Source: Prorocentrum cordatum (taxonomy: Eukaryota; Sar; Dinophyceae; Prorocentrales; Prorocentraceae). From it: 64,000 nt of DNA. The DNA lies in contig CAUYUJ010019885.1 of NCBI GenBank assembly GCA_963575745.1, positions 89,514 through 153,513 on the forward strand, given 5' to 3'. Below the pieces are notes generated by a model. That model searched no databases. It had not been told where the DNA came from and was given only the letters and a program-made list of their open reading frames with translations. Positions within the stretch are counted from its first letter, which is position 1, and each line of letters opens with the position of its first letter. The translations under genes were made by a program, and so were the position numbers. Positions 30,288 to 41,445 of this stretch are shown piece by piece.

Positions 30288-32471
30288 ATGCCGAGAGCAG
30301 CGCTTGCGTGCGAGTTGGGTGTGGTGGCGCAGATCTACCGTGTGGCCCTGGGCACCTTCCCGCTGAATGCATGGGTGCAGTTGGACCTATGGCAGGGACC
30401 TCGTGTGCAGCGCTGGGCCTACGTCAACCTTGCCACTCTGATGCGCTCCGCTGCCCACACCCATCCCGAGCACCGACCGCTGCTGGACGGCATGCGAGCA
30501 CACGTTGAGGCGCTGGCCGACTCCAGGACGCTGGACATGGTCGGCACGGGTGCACTCGACCTTGGTTTCTGGAGGAGCCCATCCATTGTCGAGAGCCTAG
30601 CGCAGGCACTGTGTGGCCCCGCCTCTGCGGGGCCATGGGCTGAGCTCTTGCCCTGCGCCCGCAGCGCTCTGGCGGCCGCGGCGGAGGTGCCGCCTGGCTC
30701 TCGGGCGCGGCCCCAGCGGGCCGTCCATCGTGCTCTTCGTGATCTCGCTGCGCGAGCTGCTCCACTTCGTGATTTCCTGCACATGAGGCTCCAGATGTTT
30801 TTCGTGCGACGACATGGTGATCTGCTTGACCGACTCGATTGGCCTCGGATTTCAGCCACGCTCAGCCAATGCCCCTGCTCGTGGGCCTGGGCGACGCTGA
30901 GGACGTGGTGCGATGGCTGGCTTACCTCTCCGCGCATCCTCCATCCCGCGGGGAAACGTAGGTGCGCTTTCGGCTTCCACAAATGTGCCGACTCTCTCAT
31001 CCACTAGTCGCGGTGCGTGCGCATGCATGCTGCTCTACGCCGCGCCGTGGGACATGGATTCCCGATGGAGATTGCGGAGGGGCGGGGTCTCGTGTCGCCA
31101 TCGACTTCGGCTTATGGCTTCCTCGCTGCCGCTGTGAGCATGTACAACACAGTACGCCTGATCCCTGATTGGCCGATCTCGGAGCAGGACGCGTTTAGTG
31201 CTGCTCTTGCTGGGGTCAGGAGCATGCGCATGGCAGCCACTTCTGTGCTCGCCGATGACGCGCCGCCGCTGTGGCACACTCGCTTTCGGACGCGACGGAG
31301 GCGTGCTGGTTCGTCTTCCTCAGCCCCCTCTACGTCGACCCCGACGTCTTCGACCTCAGACTCGCCTGGCGGTGGCGAACGCCTGATTGGCCTCGCTGAC
31401 CCTGGACATGGCGATGAAGAGCGTGGGATTATTCTTGTGGAGGATGACAGCCCAGGTCTTACGCCGTGTCTGGTCCCCGAACCATGTGAGATTGCAACCG
31501 AAGATGATGATCTGGTGTCGTTTGACCTTTGCCCGTGTACTCCGTTGGTGTCTCCTGGCACTCCCTCTACAGCGGTGGCTACCCCCGAGCGCGTTTGCCC
31601 CTTGCAGGCCCTGTACGACGGCGACTGGTCGCAGCCGTTGGCAGTGGGTGTTAGAACGCAAAGTCCTGGCGGCGGGTGCTCCTCGAGCCCGTCCGATCAG
31701 GCAACTGGAGTAGGTTGCGAGGATTGGTTCCGATTGGCGCGAGGTGTCAGAACGCAAAATCCTGACGGCGGGTGCTCCTCGAGCCCGTCGGATCAGGCGT
31801 CTGGAGTATGTTGCGAGGACCTGTCTCGACGGGCGCCTGCTACTTCGCATCTTGGTCGAACTGGATTTGGTGGCGTTAGAACGCAACGTCCTGAACATGG
31901 GTGCGCCTCGAGCCCAGCTCCTCAGGCTCGAGTAAATTGCGAGGGGATGGTCTCTGGGCCCGTACCGTCCTGGGTGGCTGTGCGGTCGAGACGGGGATGG
32001 ATCTTGTCGACGACCCCGCGAATTGCGGCGCCGAGCTCACAGATGCGATCTACGCCTTCCCAGGTTACGGCCACATTTTCACGGGCCCCAGCGTCTACGC
32101 CGGCCACGACCACTCCGTGCTCGCCGTCGGTCCATCATCGGATTCAGGCTATGGCCGTGGATAGAGCGCATGGCGCTCCGCTTGAGGCCCCTGTTGATGC
32201 GTGCATGGACCCCGATCTTAGCCCTCTGAGTGCCCCTGAGACTGTCGCCACTTTTGCTTTGCTTGAACCTGGGTCGTGGCCTGTCGGGCCCGTGGGGTGT
32301 CTGGCTGTCTCGCCTCTCCCCAGCAGTGTTTGTACGCCCCTCGCCTCTGCTCCACTTGTCTCGGCCTCGTCGACCTCCGCTGCCTCCACCCTGCCTGTTT
32401 GGGGTCCGCAGCGTGTGTGGCTCGGAGGACTCTGGAGTCGGGAGCAGCCTCCTGCCCGTAACAGGGGCTAG
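30288..32471 (+). pseudogene. LINE-C: 3' part of a non-LTR element, one in-frame amber
   Basis: One frame from the ATG at 30288 to 32471 is broken only by TAG at 31003-31005. Upstream part: NAWVQLDLWQGPRVQRWAYV, then TLRTWCDGWLTSPRIL and CAFGFHKCADSLIH. The stop falls exactly where the C-x2-G-x4-D-S-x2-H-Y-x2-C finger of LINE C-termini expects Tyr, and SRCVRMHAALRRAVGHGFP continues it. After that come AYGFLAAAVSMYNTVR and a Ser/Pro-rich tail with peptide repeats. The RT catalytic core is absent, so the copy is 5'-truncated. (CTC)n lies on both sides (ends 30090, starts 32681). The three GVRTQ.P..GCSSSPSDQA-type repeats are described separately. Confidence 0.75.
31647..31935 (+). repeat. In-frame coding repeats within LINE-C
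   Basis: Three units start at 31647, 31743 and 31872 (steps of 96 and 129 bp, both multiples of 3): GVRTQSPGGGCSSSPSDQAT, GVRTQNPDGGCSSSPSDQAS and GVRTQRPEHGCASSPAPQAR, each followed by (V).CE(D/G). Period and frame are kept, so they expanded while coding. Confidence 0.85.
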
Positions 32472-32680
32472 CGGGCGGTGTCACCTCGCCGAAAATAGTC
32501 TCGTCTCCCAGCCACCCTGTTCGTCCCTCTCTCCCCACCTCACTGCGGTCGAGCCTCCTGCTGCTGCCCCCTCCTCCTCGTTTGCGCGCGTCCGCCCGCC
32601 GCCACCTGCCGACGCCGCTGGGCGTCGTGGCGAGGAGGCGTTCATCTAGGCGGGGACCCGCGCCGCCTCCCTACGGTCTG
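32472..32680 (+). other. Probable LINE-C 3' end
   Basis: From the stop at 32469-32471 to the start of (CTC)n at 32681. No poly(A) tail; the last unique bases are CTCCCTACGGTCTG. Confidence 0.5.
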
Positions 32681-32952
32681 CTCCTCCTCCTCCTCCTCCT
32701 CCTCCTCCTCCTCCTCCTCCTCCTCCACCTCCTCCTCCTCTTCCTCCTCATCCTCCTCCTCCTCCTCCTCCTCTCCTCCTCCTCCTCCTCCTCCTCCTCC
32801 TCCTCCTCCTCCTCCTCCCTCCTCCTCCTCTTCCTCCTCCTCCACCTCCTCCTCCTCCTCCTCCTCCTCCTCCTCCTCCTCCTCCTCCTCCTCCTCTTCC
32901 TCCTCATCCTCCTCGTCCTCCTCCTCCTCCTGCTCCTCCTCCTCCTCCTCTT
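32681..32952. repeat. (CTC)n microsatellite, ~270 bp, 3' of LINE-C
   Basis: CTC with CAC, TTC and CAT variants. Confidence 0.97.
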
Positions 32953-34389
32953 CAACAGACCTCTGGACCCCAGAGGGCGACAATGGCGAACAACATGTCG
33001 CCTTGATTGTTCGATGGCGTCGGAGGTCCTAAATGGCAGGTTCGCTTCGCGTCGACTGGTGGCGATCCCGCCGCGGGCGTTCAACGTTGAGCGCCGGCGG
33101 CGGCCCAGAATCCGTTGACGTTGAACGATCGGACGTTTCGCAAACGGTTGAGCGATCCCTGCAGCGTCATGAACCAACGCCAGGGTCGCCGCGACACGAA
33201 CTTGCAGTAGGCCCCTTCCTCGCAGGAACTCCAGGACGGAGTCAATGCAAGACGTTCGGCGCTTGGCGTGCCAGTAGGTCCCGCCAGCTGAGCTCGGCGG
33301 CCCTTCGCTGCGCCGAAAAAGCGCGCGGCTCTCAAGTTCGCTTCCCCTCGCTTTTCTCCTCTGCCATCCCTGGCCCTCCGTGGGTCTTGAGTAGGTCACG
33401 ACAGGTGCTTTTGTTGCTACCTTCGGCCTCCAAAGGGCCCTTGCTGGGCCGCAGGATCGTCAAAGCGAACGGTTCAGGATGAAATGCTGGCCCCGCAAAG
33501 TGGGTCTAGACTTTTGCCCTCTGTCTGCCCAGGCATCCAGCGTCTCGGAAAAAAGGGACGAAACTCCCCCGCCGTGTTCGGCCTTTGGGCGTCCTCGGTT
33601 TCCGGGGCCGTCCAGCAAACTGCTCAGGATGCAAAGCGGTCATCAGGGCAAGGGGTCGGGCATTTGGACCCTTGCGTTGCAAACAAACAAGGCATCGGAT
33701 GTCCGGCTCTGCTTGTTTGATTCCCCTCTTCTCCCCTCGCCGCTTTCTCCTTTTTGTGTCCCGTTTGTTCCGACGCGCGGCCTTCTTCGAGAGGACGCCG
33801 CGGACACCACAGCTCCGCCTTCAATGCAGGGTTTGCCGCAGGGGTGTGCCGCGGCTCCGTGTTGTTAACTACCAGGGGGGCGGGGCGCAAGGCTTCCACT
33901 GGGTTTGCCGTGGTGTCGGCGGCCTCCATTTGGGCGCGTCGAAAAGAAACGGCGCGGCGACATATCTCTCTGCTTCTGCGGCTCATTGCAAACCCTACCC
34001 TCACGTTGCCCCTTTTGTGCCGAGGTATCGGAGGCCCCCGCTGGGTTCACTTGGCTGCAGACATCCCTCGAGTTCTAGACGCTCTGCGTATATCCCCACC
34101 AGCCTTCGACTCTGCTTCAGTCTCCCCTGCCACCCGCCCGCCGCTAGGCCGCCGCGTGAGGCCTCGGCTTGCTGCGTTAGTCCTAGCCTGTTCGCGCTGC
34201 CTTTTCTTAATTAGTCTCTGCGTAGCCCGCTTTGGCCTGACTCGCCGCCTGCGCGCTCGCCCGCGGCCGCTGACAAAAAAAGTATTCCCACCAGCCCATC
34301 CAGAAACGATGTCCAGGCGAGTTGGGGTGATCAGGGAAGTGCGGGAGCAAAGAGGGGGACGGCCGAACCGTGCGAAGGAGGGATGAGGA
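32953..34389. other. Stretch with no supported gene
   Basis: A short inverted pair GTTCAACGTTGAGCG / CGTTGACGTTGAACG lies at 33077-33128. Otherwise CT-rich unique sequence with overlapping chance frames. Confidence 0.5.
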
Positions 34390-34560
34390 AAAGGAGGAGG
34401 CTGGATGGATGGATGAGGGAGTGGGGAGAAGGAGGATACATAGGATGAGGAAGAGGAGGAGGAGGAGGAGGAGGAGGAGGAGGAGGAGGAGGAAGAGAAG
34501 GAGTAGGAGGAGGAAGGAGGAGCAGGAGGAGGGCAAGCAATAGGGCCAAAGGCAAAGGTC
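34390..34560. repeat. (GGA)n microsatellite
   Basis: GGATGGAT, then GGAGGA runs, interrupted by AAGAG and TAG. Confidence 0.9.
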
Positions 34561-34564
34561 TCTT

Positions 34565-34825
34565 GGAAGCCTCTCGGAGCCTCTTGGGATATCTCTTGGG
34601 CGCTTCTTGGTGGCCTCTTGGGACCTCTTGGGGGTCTCTTGGCGGTCCTGGGAGGATCTTGGGCGTCTTGGATGCCTGGGGGCGCCTCTTAGGGCCGCTT
34701 GGGGTCCTGTTGGCAAGTTGGGGGCCTCCTGGGGCCCTCTTGGGGACCTCTCGGGGCCATCTTGTGGCCATCTTGGGGCCTCTTGGGGCCTCCTGTGCGC
34801 TTCTTGGGGCCATCTTGGAGGACAT
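34565..34825. repeat. ~12-bp CTCTTGGGGCC minisatellite
   Basis: Irregular tandem copies of CCTCTTGGG(G/A)(C/T)CT, about 20 units, many diverged. Confidence 0.8.
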
Positions 34826-35672
34826 CGATCAAAGAAGAGGGGAGCTTCTTTTACCCCTGTCCCTCACGTGGCCAAGATGGAGCCAAAACCTTAGTAAAAC
34901 TAATGATTTGGGCTTCCTCGCCGAGGCCGTTTTGGACGCCCTGACCGCTCACGACCCGCCCCGTCCAGGTCCAGGAGAGGAGGCAGGGGGGAGGGGTAAA
35001 CCCCTCCCCGAAGGGGAAGAAGAGGGGTGGAAGAGGAAACTCCTTAAACCACCTACGCCCAGAGGGCTGGTGGGATTCTGAACCCCAACCGTTTTTTCCA
35101 GACATCTGGCCTGCAAGGGTCGTGTTCGCATGTGGTTGCTTCCTGCATTCCTTCGAAGTCCTGGCGACCAGCCTGTGCCGCGATACCTGGACAAAGACGG
35201 ATGCCAAGTTCATCTTTCTGTTCGGCTCGTCCCGGGGTCGATCGGGGCATGGGGACATGCTCGTCGTCGTGGCTCCGGGGGCCAGTGTTCAAGGATCAGC
35301 GCTCGAGGATCTGACCTGCAAGAGTAGGCTCCTCATGAGCGGCGCAACAAACACGGGGTCGTCTGCGCCGACATTCGCGCGCAAGCTGCCCGCATGAGGT
35401 CTCGCCTAAGCGCCCTCGCTTCCAGCGCAGCGTGCCGCGCCGGCGGCCCGCGTAAGCCGCCGCGTAAGGTCGTCTCGCGTAAGACCCGTTTTGATCGTCG
35501 CTCACATGTGACACGGGTGCCCGCTGCTGCTTCTCCGCTGCCGGCCCCTCCGGGCGACCCCCCCCCGCCCGCAGGAGCTCCCCGAGGCGGGCGGTGCGCG
35601 CTGCCGCCGGTGGGGGGCGCGCGGGCGCGCGAGCCCTTCCCGTCACCGATGGCGAAAGGAAATCGCTGTACG
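34826..35672. other. Stretch with no supported gene
   Basis: GC-rich. A frame from 35394 runs into the 66-bp repeat but has no motif before it. Confidence 0.45.
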
Positions 35673-36002
35673 CAGAGAACCAAGACCCCCTCGAGTCAGG
35701 AGAAGATCACGACGGATGATTTTTCGCCGCTTCCTACGCAGAGAACCCAGACCCCCTCGAGTCAGGAGAAGATCACGACGGATGATTTTTCGCCGCTTCC
35801 TGCGCAGAGAACCCAGACCCCCTCGAGTCACGAGAAGATCACGACGGAAGATTTTTCGCCGCTTCATACGCAGAAAACCCAGACCCCCTCGAGTCAGGAG
35901 AGAATCACGACGGAAAGTTTCTCGCTGCTTCGTACGCAGAGAACCCAGACCCCCTCGAGTCATGAGAAAATCATGACGCCAGGTTTCTCGCCATTTTCGC
36001 CC
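35673..36002 (+). repeat. 66-bp tandem repeat, 5 units, derived from a family-1 element end
   Basis: Units start at 35673, 35739 and every 66 bp after. Each contains CAGACCCCCTCGAGTCA (AAGACCCCC in the first) then GAGAAGATCACGACGGA..., the left terminus of TIR family 1. The frame is open through all five (repeated TQRTQTPSSQEKITTDDFSP). A complete element starts within the last unit. I regard the open frame as a consequence of a 66-bp (22-codon) period. Confidence 0.9.
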
Positions 36003-36127
36003 TCCGAGGGACCTGACCAGGCCCCGGGACCGTCAAAAAATGATTCAGAGTGAAAAGCCGGTCCGGGGGAATGGGTCGAGACCTCTCGGGGTCGACGTCA
36101 TGACAAAATCATGACGTCGGGGGTCTG
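35946..36127 (+). mobile_element. TIR element family 1, intact 182-bp copy
   Basis: Left end CAGACCCCCTCGAGTCATGA, then GAAAATCATGACG. The right end is the hairpin CGACGTCATGA-caaaa-TCATGACGTCG followed by GGGGGTCTG. The interior has GGCCCCGGGACCGTCA.AAA and GCCGGTCCGGGGGAATGGGT. No ORF. Confidence 0.8.
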
Positions 36128-36226
36128 GGAAGGGAGGTCTGAGTTGAGACTAGGGTTCTTGTTGTGGCAGCCGCTGGGCAACTAGAAGGAATCGAAGATA
36201 GCTTGGCGCTTTGTGAGGTTGTCGGC

Positions 36227-36228
36227 TC

Positions 36229-36282
<54 letters not shown>
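36227..36282. repeat. (GTC)n microsatellite
   Basis: About 18 GTC triplets, nearly pure. Confidence 0.95.
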
Positions 36283-36283
<1 letters not shown>

Positions 36284-36414
36284 GGCCGTCGCTTTCGCGG
36301 GTTTGGGGGTCGTCATCTGGCGGTTCTCGTCCCCGCGGCGGGGCGCGGCTCGGCAAAAGGGTCGCGAGGGGCATGGGGAGAGGGGTTCCTTTCCTGTCAA
36401 GAGATGCGTAGAAC

Positions 36415-36600
36415 ACCCCCTCCATCGAGCCGCCATGGGGGAAGCGGGTCCTGAGGGCACCGGGTCCTGAGGTCTTTCGCCGCTCTTGGGGCTGTCGGGG
36501 CCCTCCGCGGGCCCCAGGAGTGTCAGGAAACGGCCCAGGACGGAAAGCTCGTCCTGGGGAACGGCACCAGGGTCCAGGGACCCCCCACATCGAGGCCAGA
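36415..36600 (+). mobile_element. TIR element family 1, diverged copy
   Basis: CACCCCCTCCATCGAGCCGCC, then CGGGTCCTGAGG twice, GGGGCCCTCCGCGGGCCCCA + GGAGTGTCAGGAAACGG and CCTGGGGAACGGCACCAGG. The same variant (with CGGGTCCTGAGG) occurs at about 38635-38760 and 52360-52500. Confidence 0.55.
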
Positions 36601-39486
36601 CTCGACACCCCCCAGCGCGCATGGTTGTTCATATCGTTTTGATTATCTCCGATCGACCGTTTCGAACAATTAGCAGTTAAGGGCCATCCCCAAATCTGGG
36701 GGGGGGAGCTTTGGTAATACTCCCCAGGAATCATGGCTTGCACTTAGTCTGGTCAGTAGCTGGATGGGCGTACGCAGCCAGGTTTCGCCCCACGGGCTGC
36801 CGTGGGCGCTGGCGGCTGGTGCGGCGAGTTTTCGCCTTGGGGGCGGCCGTGGGCGCCACGTAGCTGACGCCACATAGCGTTGAGTCGGGCGTGTCCCTCT
36901 ACAGGGGGGGATATTCAAAAAGAGTCAAACAATAGTCTGGGGACGACGTTTTGTTTTTTTGTTTTGCATGTTGGTGGTATGTTGGTGGTATGTTTGGTTT
37001 TTCGTCCAATCTCCGCCTGCGGGAGGGCATGCGCGACCTAAACATAGCGCAACCCCGTGCCCCCGATAATCAGCATACCCCGTCCTTTAACCCTTGAGTG
37101 TTGATTCTCCGGGGCCAGACCTCATTATCGCCAGGGAAAATACGAGTCGAAGTTGCGATCTCTTTATGATGAGTAGCAACAGTACCACGAACGCGTGGCA
37201 GCGCTACAGGAGTCTCACCAGCTGAGCTTTCCCAAGTCACGAACATGCGAGCTGCCGGGGCGAACAAAAATATTCCCCCCCAGGGCCACCGAATTTCATT
37301 ACCCCCAGGGGATTGTTACCAGGGACGTCGGGTTATTCTTTATAGCTTGCACCACGTAGCTCACGCGGGATATATTCTCCTTGCAAAATGAGGGATCGGC
37401 TCTACCAACCTCTCGCCCCCGGATTTCTCGATGCCCCCCTGGACATTGCAAATTACATAAGATTTTGCCCCATCGCTCACTTTCCATACGAAGTCAAACC
37501 ATCCCAGCCAGGCCGACATCGATCCTCCGCCATCCCTGACAGATAATACCATGCGCGCACACTCGCGCATCTCAACACAACTTGTTGCACGCATCCCTCG
37601 CAACAAACACCAAAGTCCACACGCGCGCGCACGTATCGAAATCAGGGCAACACACACTCGCTCTGCAAACTCAAAACAGCACCATCAACACACTTGGGTT
37701 GTGTGTACAAGATCTCTCACAATTGCTGCTCGCGCGCCCTTGATGAAGCCACAGGAAGATCATCTGATTTTAGTAATCTCGCATTCGCACCTCACCACGC
37801 GGTGAATATGTGTTGATCTAGCATGCGCCTAGTGCCACGCGCGCGTGTCGAAATCCGTCCAACACCGTTGGTGTTCGAAGAAATTCAAGGTAGAGTTCTT
37901 CAAACACATAGTTTAAGACAAATAACAGTTTTCCAACACAAGTCTTTGTCAGAAGTCTTGAAATTTTGTGTGCGGACTTCCTCACCACCACCCTCATCAG
38001 CGACATCGCATCACCGCCGTCACGGGCATCGTCAATCGCCGCCATTGCCGCCATCATCGGCCACCTCACCTGTGTCACCCACACATGGACATTCTCATCG
38101 TCATCGTCGTCACCAACACTGACGCCGTCATTGGCCTTGCTATGGTCATCGTCATCGTCGCCACCTCCGTCCCTCTATCATGGGCTTTGTCGTCGTTGCT
38201 GATGCCATCATGATATCGCGCCCGCCCGAGCCACCTGCCCGCACTGAAGTGCCCGCGCGCCAGAGCTACCTCTGAGACACGCTGAGGATTTCTCATCGGC
38301 AAGCGCCATCACGACCGCGTCAGAAGCCAAACCAGTTGGCCACTCTGCGCGCGAGATTGCGCGCGCGCGACGCAGGCAGCGCCATCGCGGCCGCATGGGT
38401 TTTGCAAAACAAGGGGGGGGAGGGTTGGATGCTTCCGCGAGCAATGGAATTGACAAGTCATGGGTGGCAGTAGTTAGCTGCACCACGTAGCATACAATAC
38501 ATTGCGTACAGCACCTGGATTGTTCCACATGGCTTGCAACACACATTTCGCAACACATAGCTTACACATCCGCAGTACACTATTTACTGTTTGGGGCCCG
38601 CGCTGGCGAACATGCTGAAGGCTGCCGGAAGCAAAGGGCTCCTGAGGGAAACGGGTCCTGAGGTGTTTCGCCGTTTTCGTGTTCCCTGGGGCCTTTCCCG
38701 CGCATGGGGCCGTCAGAAATTGCTGCAGGACGAGACGCCAGTCGTGGGGAATGCATTTTTTGCATTTGAATGTGATTTCCATGATGCCAGAAACGAGAGA
38801 AGGAATACTGAATTGGGGATCGTGCTCCTTCGTGTGCTAAGCTTTTTTGTTTTGTTTTGGAAAACGGCAACTCAAATTCAAATAATATTGGGAGGTCTCC
38901 CGACGCCTCGATGAGCGGACCTCGAGGGATCATCTGGGGGACCTTACGCCGTCGAGTTTGGCCATGCCGGCATTTTTCTTTGTGTTTCGGCTTCGGAGGA
39001 GGCGTGCGTGATTTGGGCAACCGCGATCCCCATTCCTTCGTTTCCGTTCCTCTTCCTCCTCTACACCCTTCTCCGACTGCTCGATTTCGTGCGTACCTGG
39101 CTGCACGTTACATGGAGCATGCTTGACTTGCGTTGGCGTTCGCGGGGTGACAAAGAGATCAGCCTTGGCGGAAGCCCGTGTAGACCTAGGACAAGTAACA
39201 AGATCCCAAACGCAGAATTAGCCCACAAGAAGGGGGTCGAGAGGTCTAGCTGCCACCGTTGGAAGTTGTCATGTCCTCAGAGGTCTGGGGATCAGAGACG
39301 CTGGGCTCTTCGGACGATCGTTTGATGTTCCTGGTGCTCCTCTTGCCCAGAGAGGTTTGCACCAGCTGCGCCCCGTCGGGCGTGCAGAAGGGGCCTGGAT
39401 GCGTCCCGCACGGCCGCGTGGGGCCCGAGCTGTGGCTCGAAAGCAGTTCTGGGAGAGGAGGAGCATTCAGACTTGCCTGTTGCGAT
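36601..39486. other. Mostly unique, AT-richer stretch without a gene
   Basis: No convincing ORF. 38030-38170 is rich in ATC/GTC/CAC triplets. A family-1 relative is at about 38635-38760. CGCGCGCG-type short runs at 38345-38370. An intron or untranslated part of a gene cannot be excluded. Confidence 0.5.
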
Positions 39487-39656
39487 ACAGCCGGACCGAG
39501 GTATGAGATCGGGGTCGGTTCGGGGAGGGTACCTTAGTGTTCTTCATGTTGGCGGAATGTTCTTGGGGAGGGGTTCCTTGGATGTTCTGTGTGTTTTGGC
39601 CGGCGGGGGGTCTCGTGCTCTTGGTGGGTGTTCTTCTGGCCTAGGTCCGAATGTAT
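39487..39656 (+). repeat. Dispersed repeat F, copy 2
   Basis: Matches 26675-26860 along its whole length, including GACCGAGGTATGAGATCG, GGGGAGGGTACCTTAGTG and the TCCGA end. Confidence 0.8.
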
Positions 39657-40327
39657 ACTCACGACCACATGCTTGGGGTTCGCAAGACCCTCGCGAGTCG
39701 ATCTTGCTTCAGAAATGCCGCAGACATATTAAGTGTCCACCTCGATCTTCGCGACACTGTGATTTTTGTCCACGTCTCGTCGTCGGATCTCTGGGTCCGC
39801 CGCTGCATTATCAAGCTGGACGATGAGCACGACGATCCAGCTTTGCAGTATCGGGCTGATGTTCCGTCCTTCGAATTACTCTGCTGAGGCAAATCGTCCA
39901 CTGAACAGCGCAGACAAAAAGGCCCCTCGCATTCCTCTTCTCCCCTCCCCCTCAATCTCTCCCATCACCCTGCTCCCTTTTCCCTCCTCCATCCGATCTC
40001 CTTCCCTGCCCCTACTCTTCCGCCTCGCCCTCCCTCACCGTCCTTCCCTCCTCCTGCCTCGCGCTCCTCCTCCCCGCCCGTCCCTCTTCTTCCTCCGTCG
40101 GATACGTGCCCCCGAAGTCTTCTCCCTCCACAGCGTGGACCCCGGAGGCCCCCACTCGGAGTTCCATCCCGAGCCGTATCTTGACGGCCCGGGGGGCCTT
40201 GGCGAGGGCCCCCCGCGGGGCCGAGAGCGGCGAGACATCGATGCGAAGTGGGCCGGGGAGGTCTGGGAGCCCCGATCTCCCTCCAGTCTTCCAGACACCC
40301 GATGGCTTGATCTTCACCCGGGAAGCG
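39657..40327. other. Stretch with no supported gene
   Basis: CT-rich plus strand at 39930-40100. A short GGCCTTGGCGAGGGCCCCCC block at 40195 recalls family-1 interiors. Confidence 0.45.
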
Positions 40328-40388
40328 GAGGAGGAGGAGTAGAAGGGAGGAGGAGGAGGAGGAGGAGGAGGAGGAGGAGGAGGAGGAC
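40328..40388. repeat. (GGA)n microsatellite
   Basis: GGA triplets touching the left end of the 83-bp-unit element. Confidence 0.95.
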
Positions 40389-41330
40389 CAGTGTAAACCC
40401 AAGAGTCATCAACGATGCTGGGATTCCCCCTCCCTCCAAGCTCCCTCTGCACAGGCCCTACAACGGTTCATTTCCATTGAGAGAACTGCCTCGTTGGAAG
40501 ACAACCGCTCGAAGATCCTGAAGCATGCCAAAACATTGCTTTCGGGATTTCAACGCCACGTAGCAACCTGACTGCTGCGTTTTGGCAATCCGGAATCGTG
40601 CCATAACGCTATGTTTTCGATTTCAACGTTGCGAATCAACATACTTGTTACGCCCGCACTGTCCAGAATCCTCCCAAAGCAATATATTTGGTACGCTGTT
40701 CATGGGAATCCGTGAAACTCTTACAATGTTTTAAAACGAATGTGCGCGGCGCTAAGGCGAGAGCCACATTTTGAAAACCACCCGCCCTCAATCCGTGCAA
40801 CTCTTGCAACTTGTTGCAAATAATGTGCGCGGCGCTGAGGCGAGAGCCACATTTTGAAAAGGAACCGCCCTCAATCCGTGAAATTCGTGCAAATGTTTAC
40901 AACCAATGTGCGCGGCGCAAAGGCGAGAGCCACATTTTGAAAACTACCCGCCCTCCATCCGTGAAGCTCTTGCAAGTGTTTACAATGAATGTGCGCGGCG
41001 CTAAGTCGAGAGCCACATGTTGAAAACCACCCGCCCTTCATCTGTCAAACTCTTGCAAATTTTTGGAACCACTGTGTGCGGCGCTAAGTCGAGAGCCACA
41101 TGTTGAAAACCACCCGCCCTCAACCCGTGCAAATCTTGCAAATGTTGAAAACAAATGTGCGCGGCGCTAAGGCGAGAGCCACATGTTGAAAACCACCCGC
41201 ACTCCATCTGTGAAACAGTTGGCACTTTTGAAGATTCAGGGTCATAGTGGTGAGGAGGTCTGAGGCGAAACGTCCGGCCCGCCCTAAAAACTGGCCTCGG
41301 GATGCGACAGGGAGGAGTTATTTATTATAA
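40389..41330 (+). mobile_element. GGA-bounded element G, copy 1, with six 83-bp units
   Basis: Begins GTGTAAACCCAAGAGTCA and GAACTGCCTCGTTG; ends AGGGTCATAGTGGTGAGGA, GGGAGGAGTTATTTATTATA, and then (GGA)n. The reverse complement of 48946-49571 shows the same start, the same end and the same internal unit, with two rather than six units. Non-coding; superfamily not recognised. Both sides are (GGA)n. Confidence 0.8.
40740..41237 (+). repeat. 83-bp tandem repeat, 6 units
   Basis: ATGTGCGCGGCGCTAAGGCG + AGAGCCACATTTTGAAAA + CCACCCGCCCTC starts at 40740, 40823, 40906, 40989, 41072 and 41155, an exact 83-bp step each time. Single-base differences between units show it is not a recent perfect expansion. 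Confidence 0.95.
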
Positions 41331-41445
41331 TGAGAAGGAATGGAGGAGGAGACGGAGGAGAAGGAGGAGGATGAGGAGTAGAAGGGAGGAGGAGGAGGAG
41401 GAGGAGGAAGAGGAGGAGGAGGAGGAGGAGGAGGAGGAGGAGGAG
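41331..41445. repeat. (GGA)n microsatellite
   Basis: Right boundary of element G copy 1. Confidence 0.95.

Noticed and set aside
31003-31005. Programmed stop-codon readthrough in LINE-C
   Set aside because: A single nonsense change in a truncated element needs no recoding; no supporting signal was seen.
32582-33399. Leu-, Glu- and Arg-run ORFs on both strands
   Set aside because: Products of (CTC)n/(GGA)n.
34840-34895. SL relict near GGCCAAGATGGAGCCAAAACC
   Set aside because: Only a few short words match and their order differs from the spliced leader.
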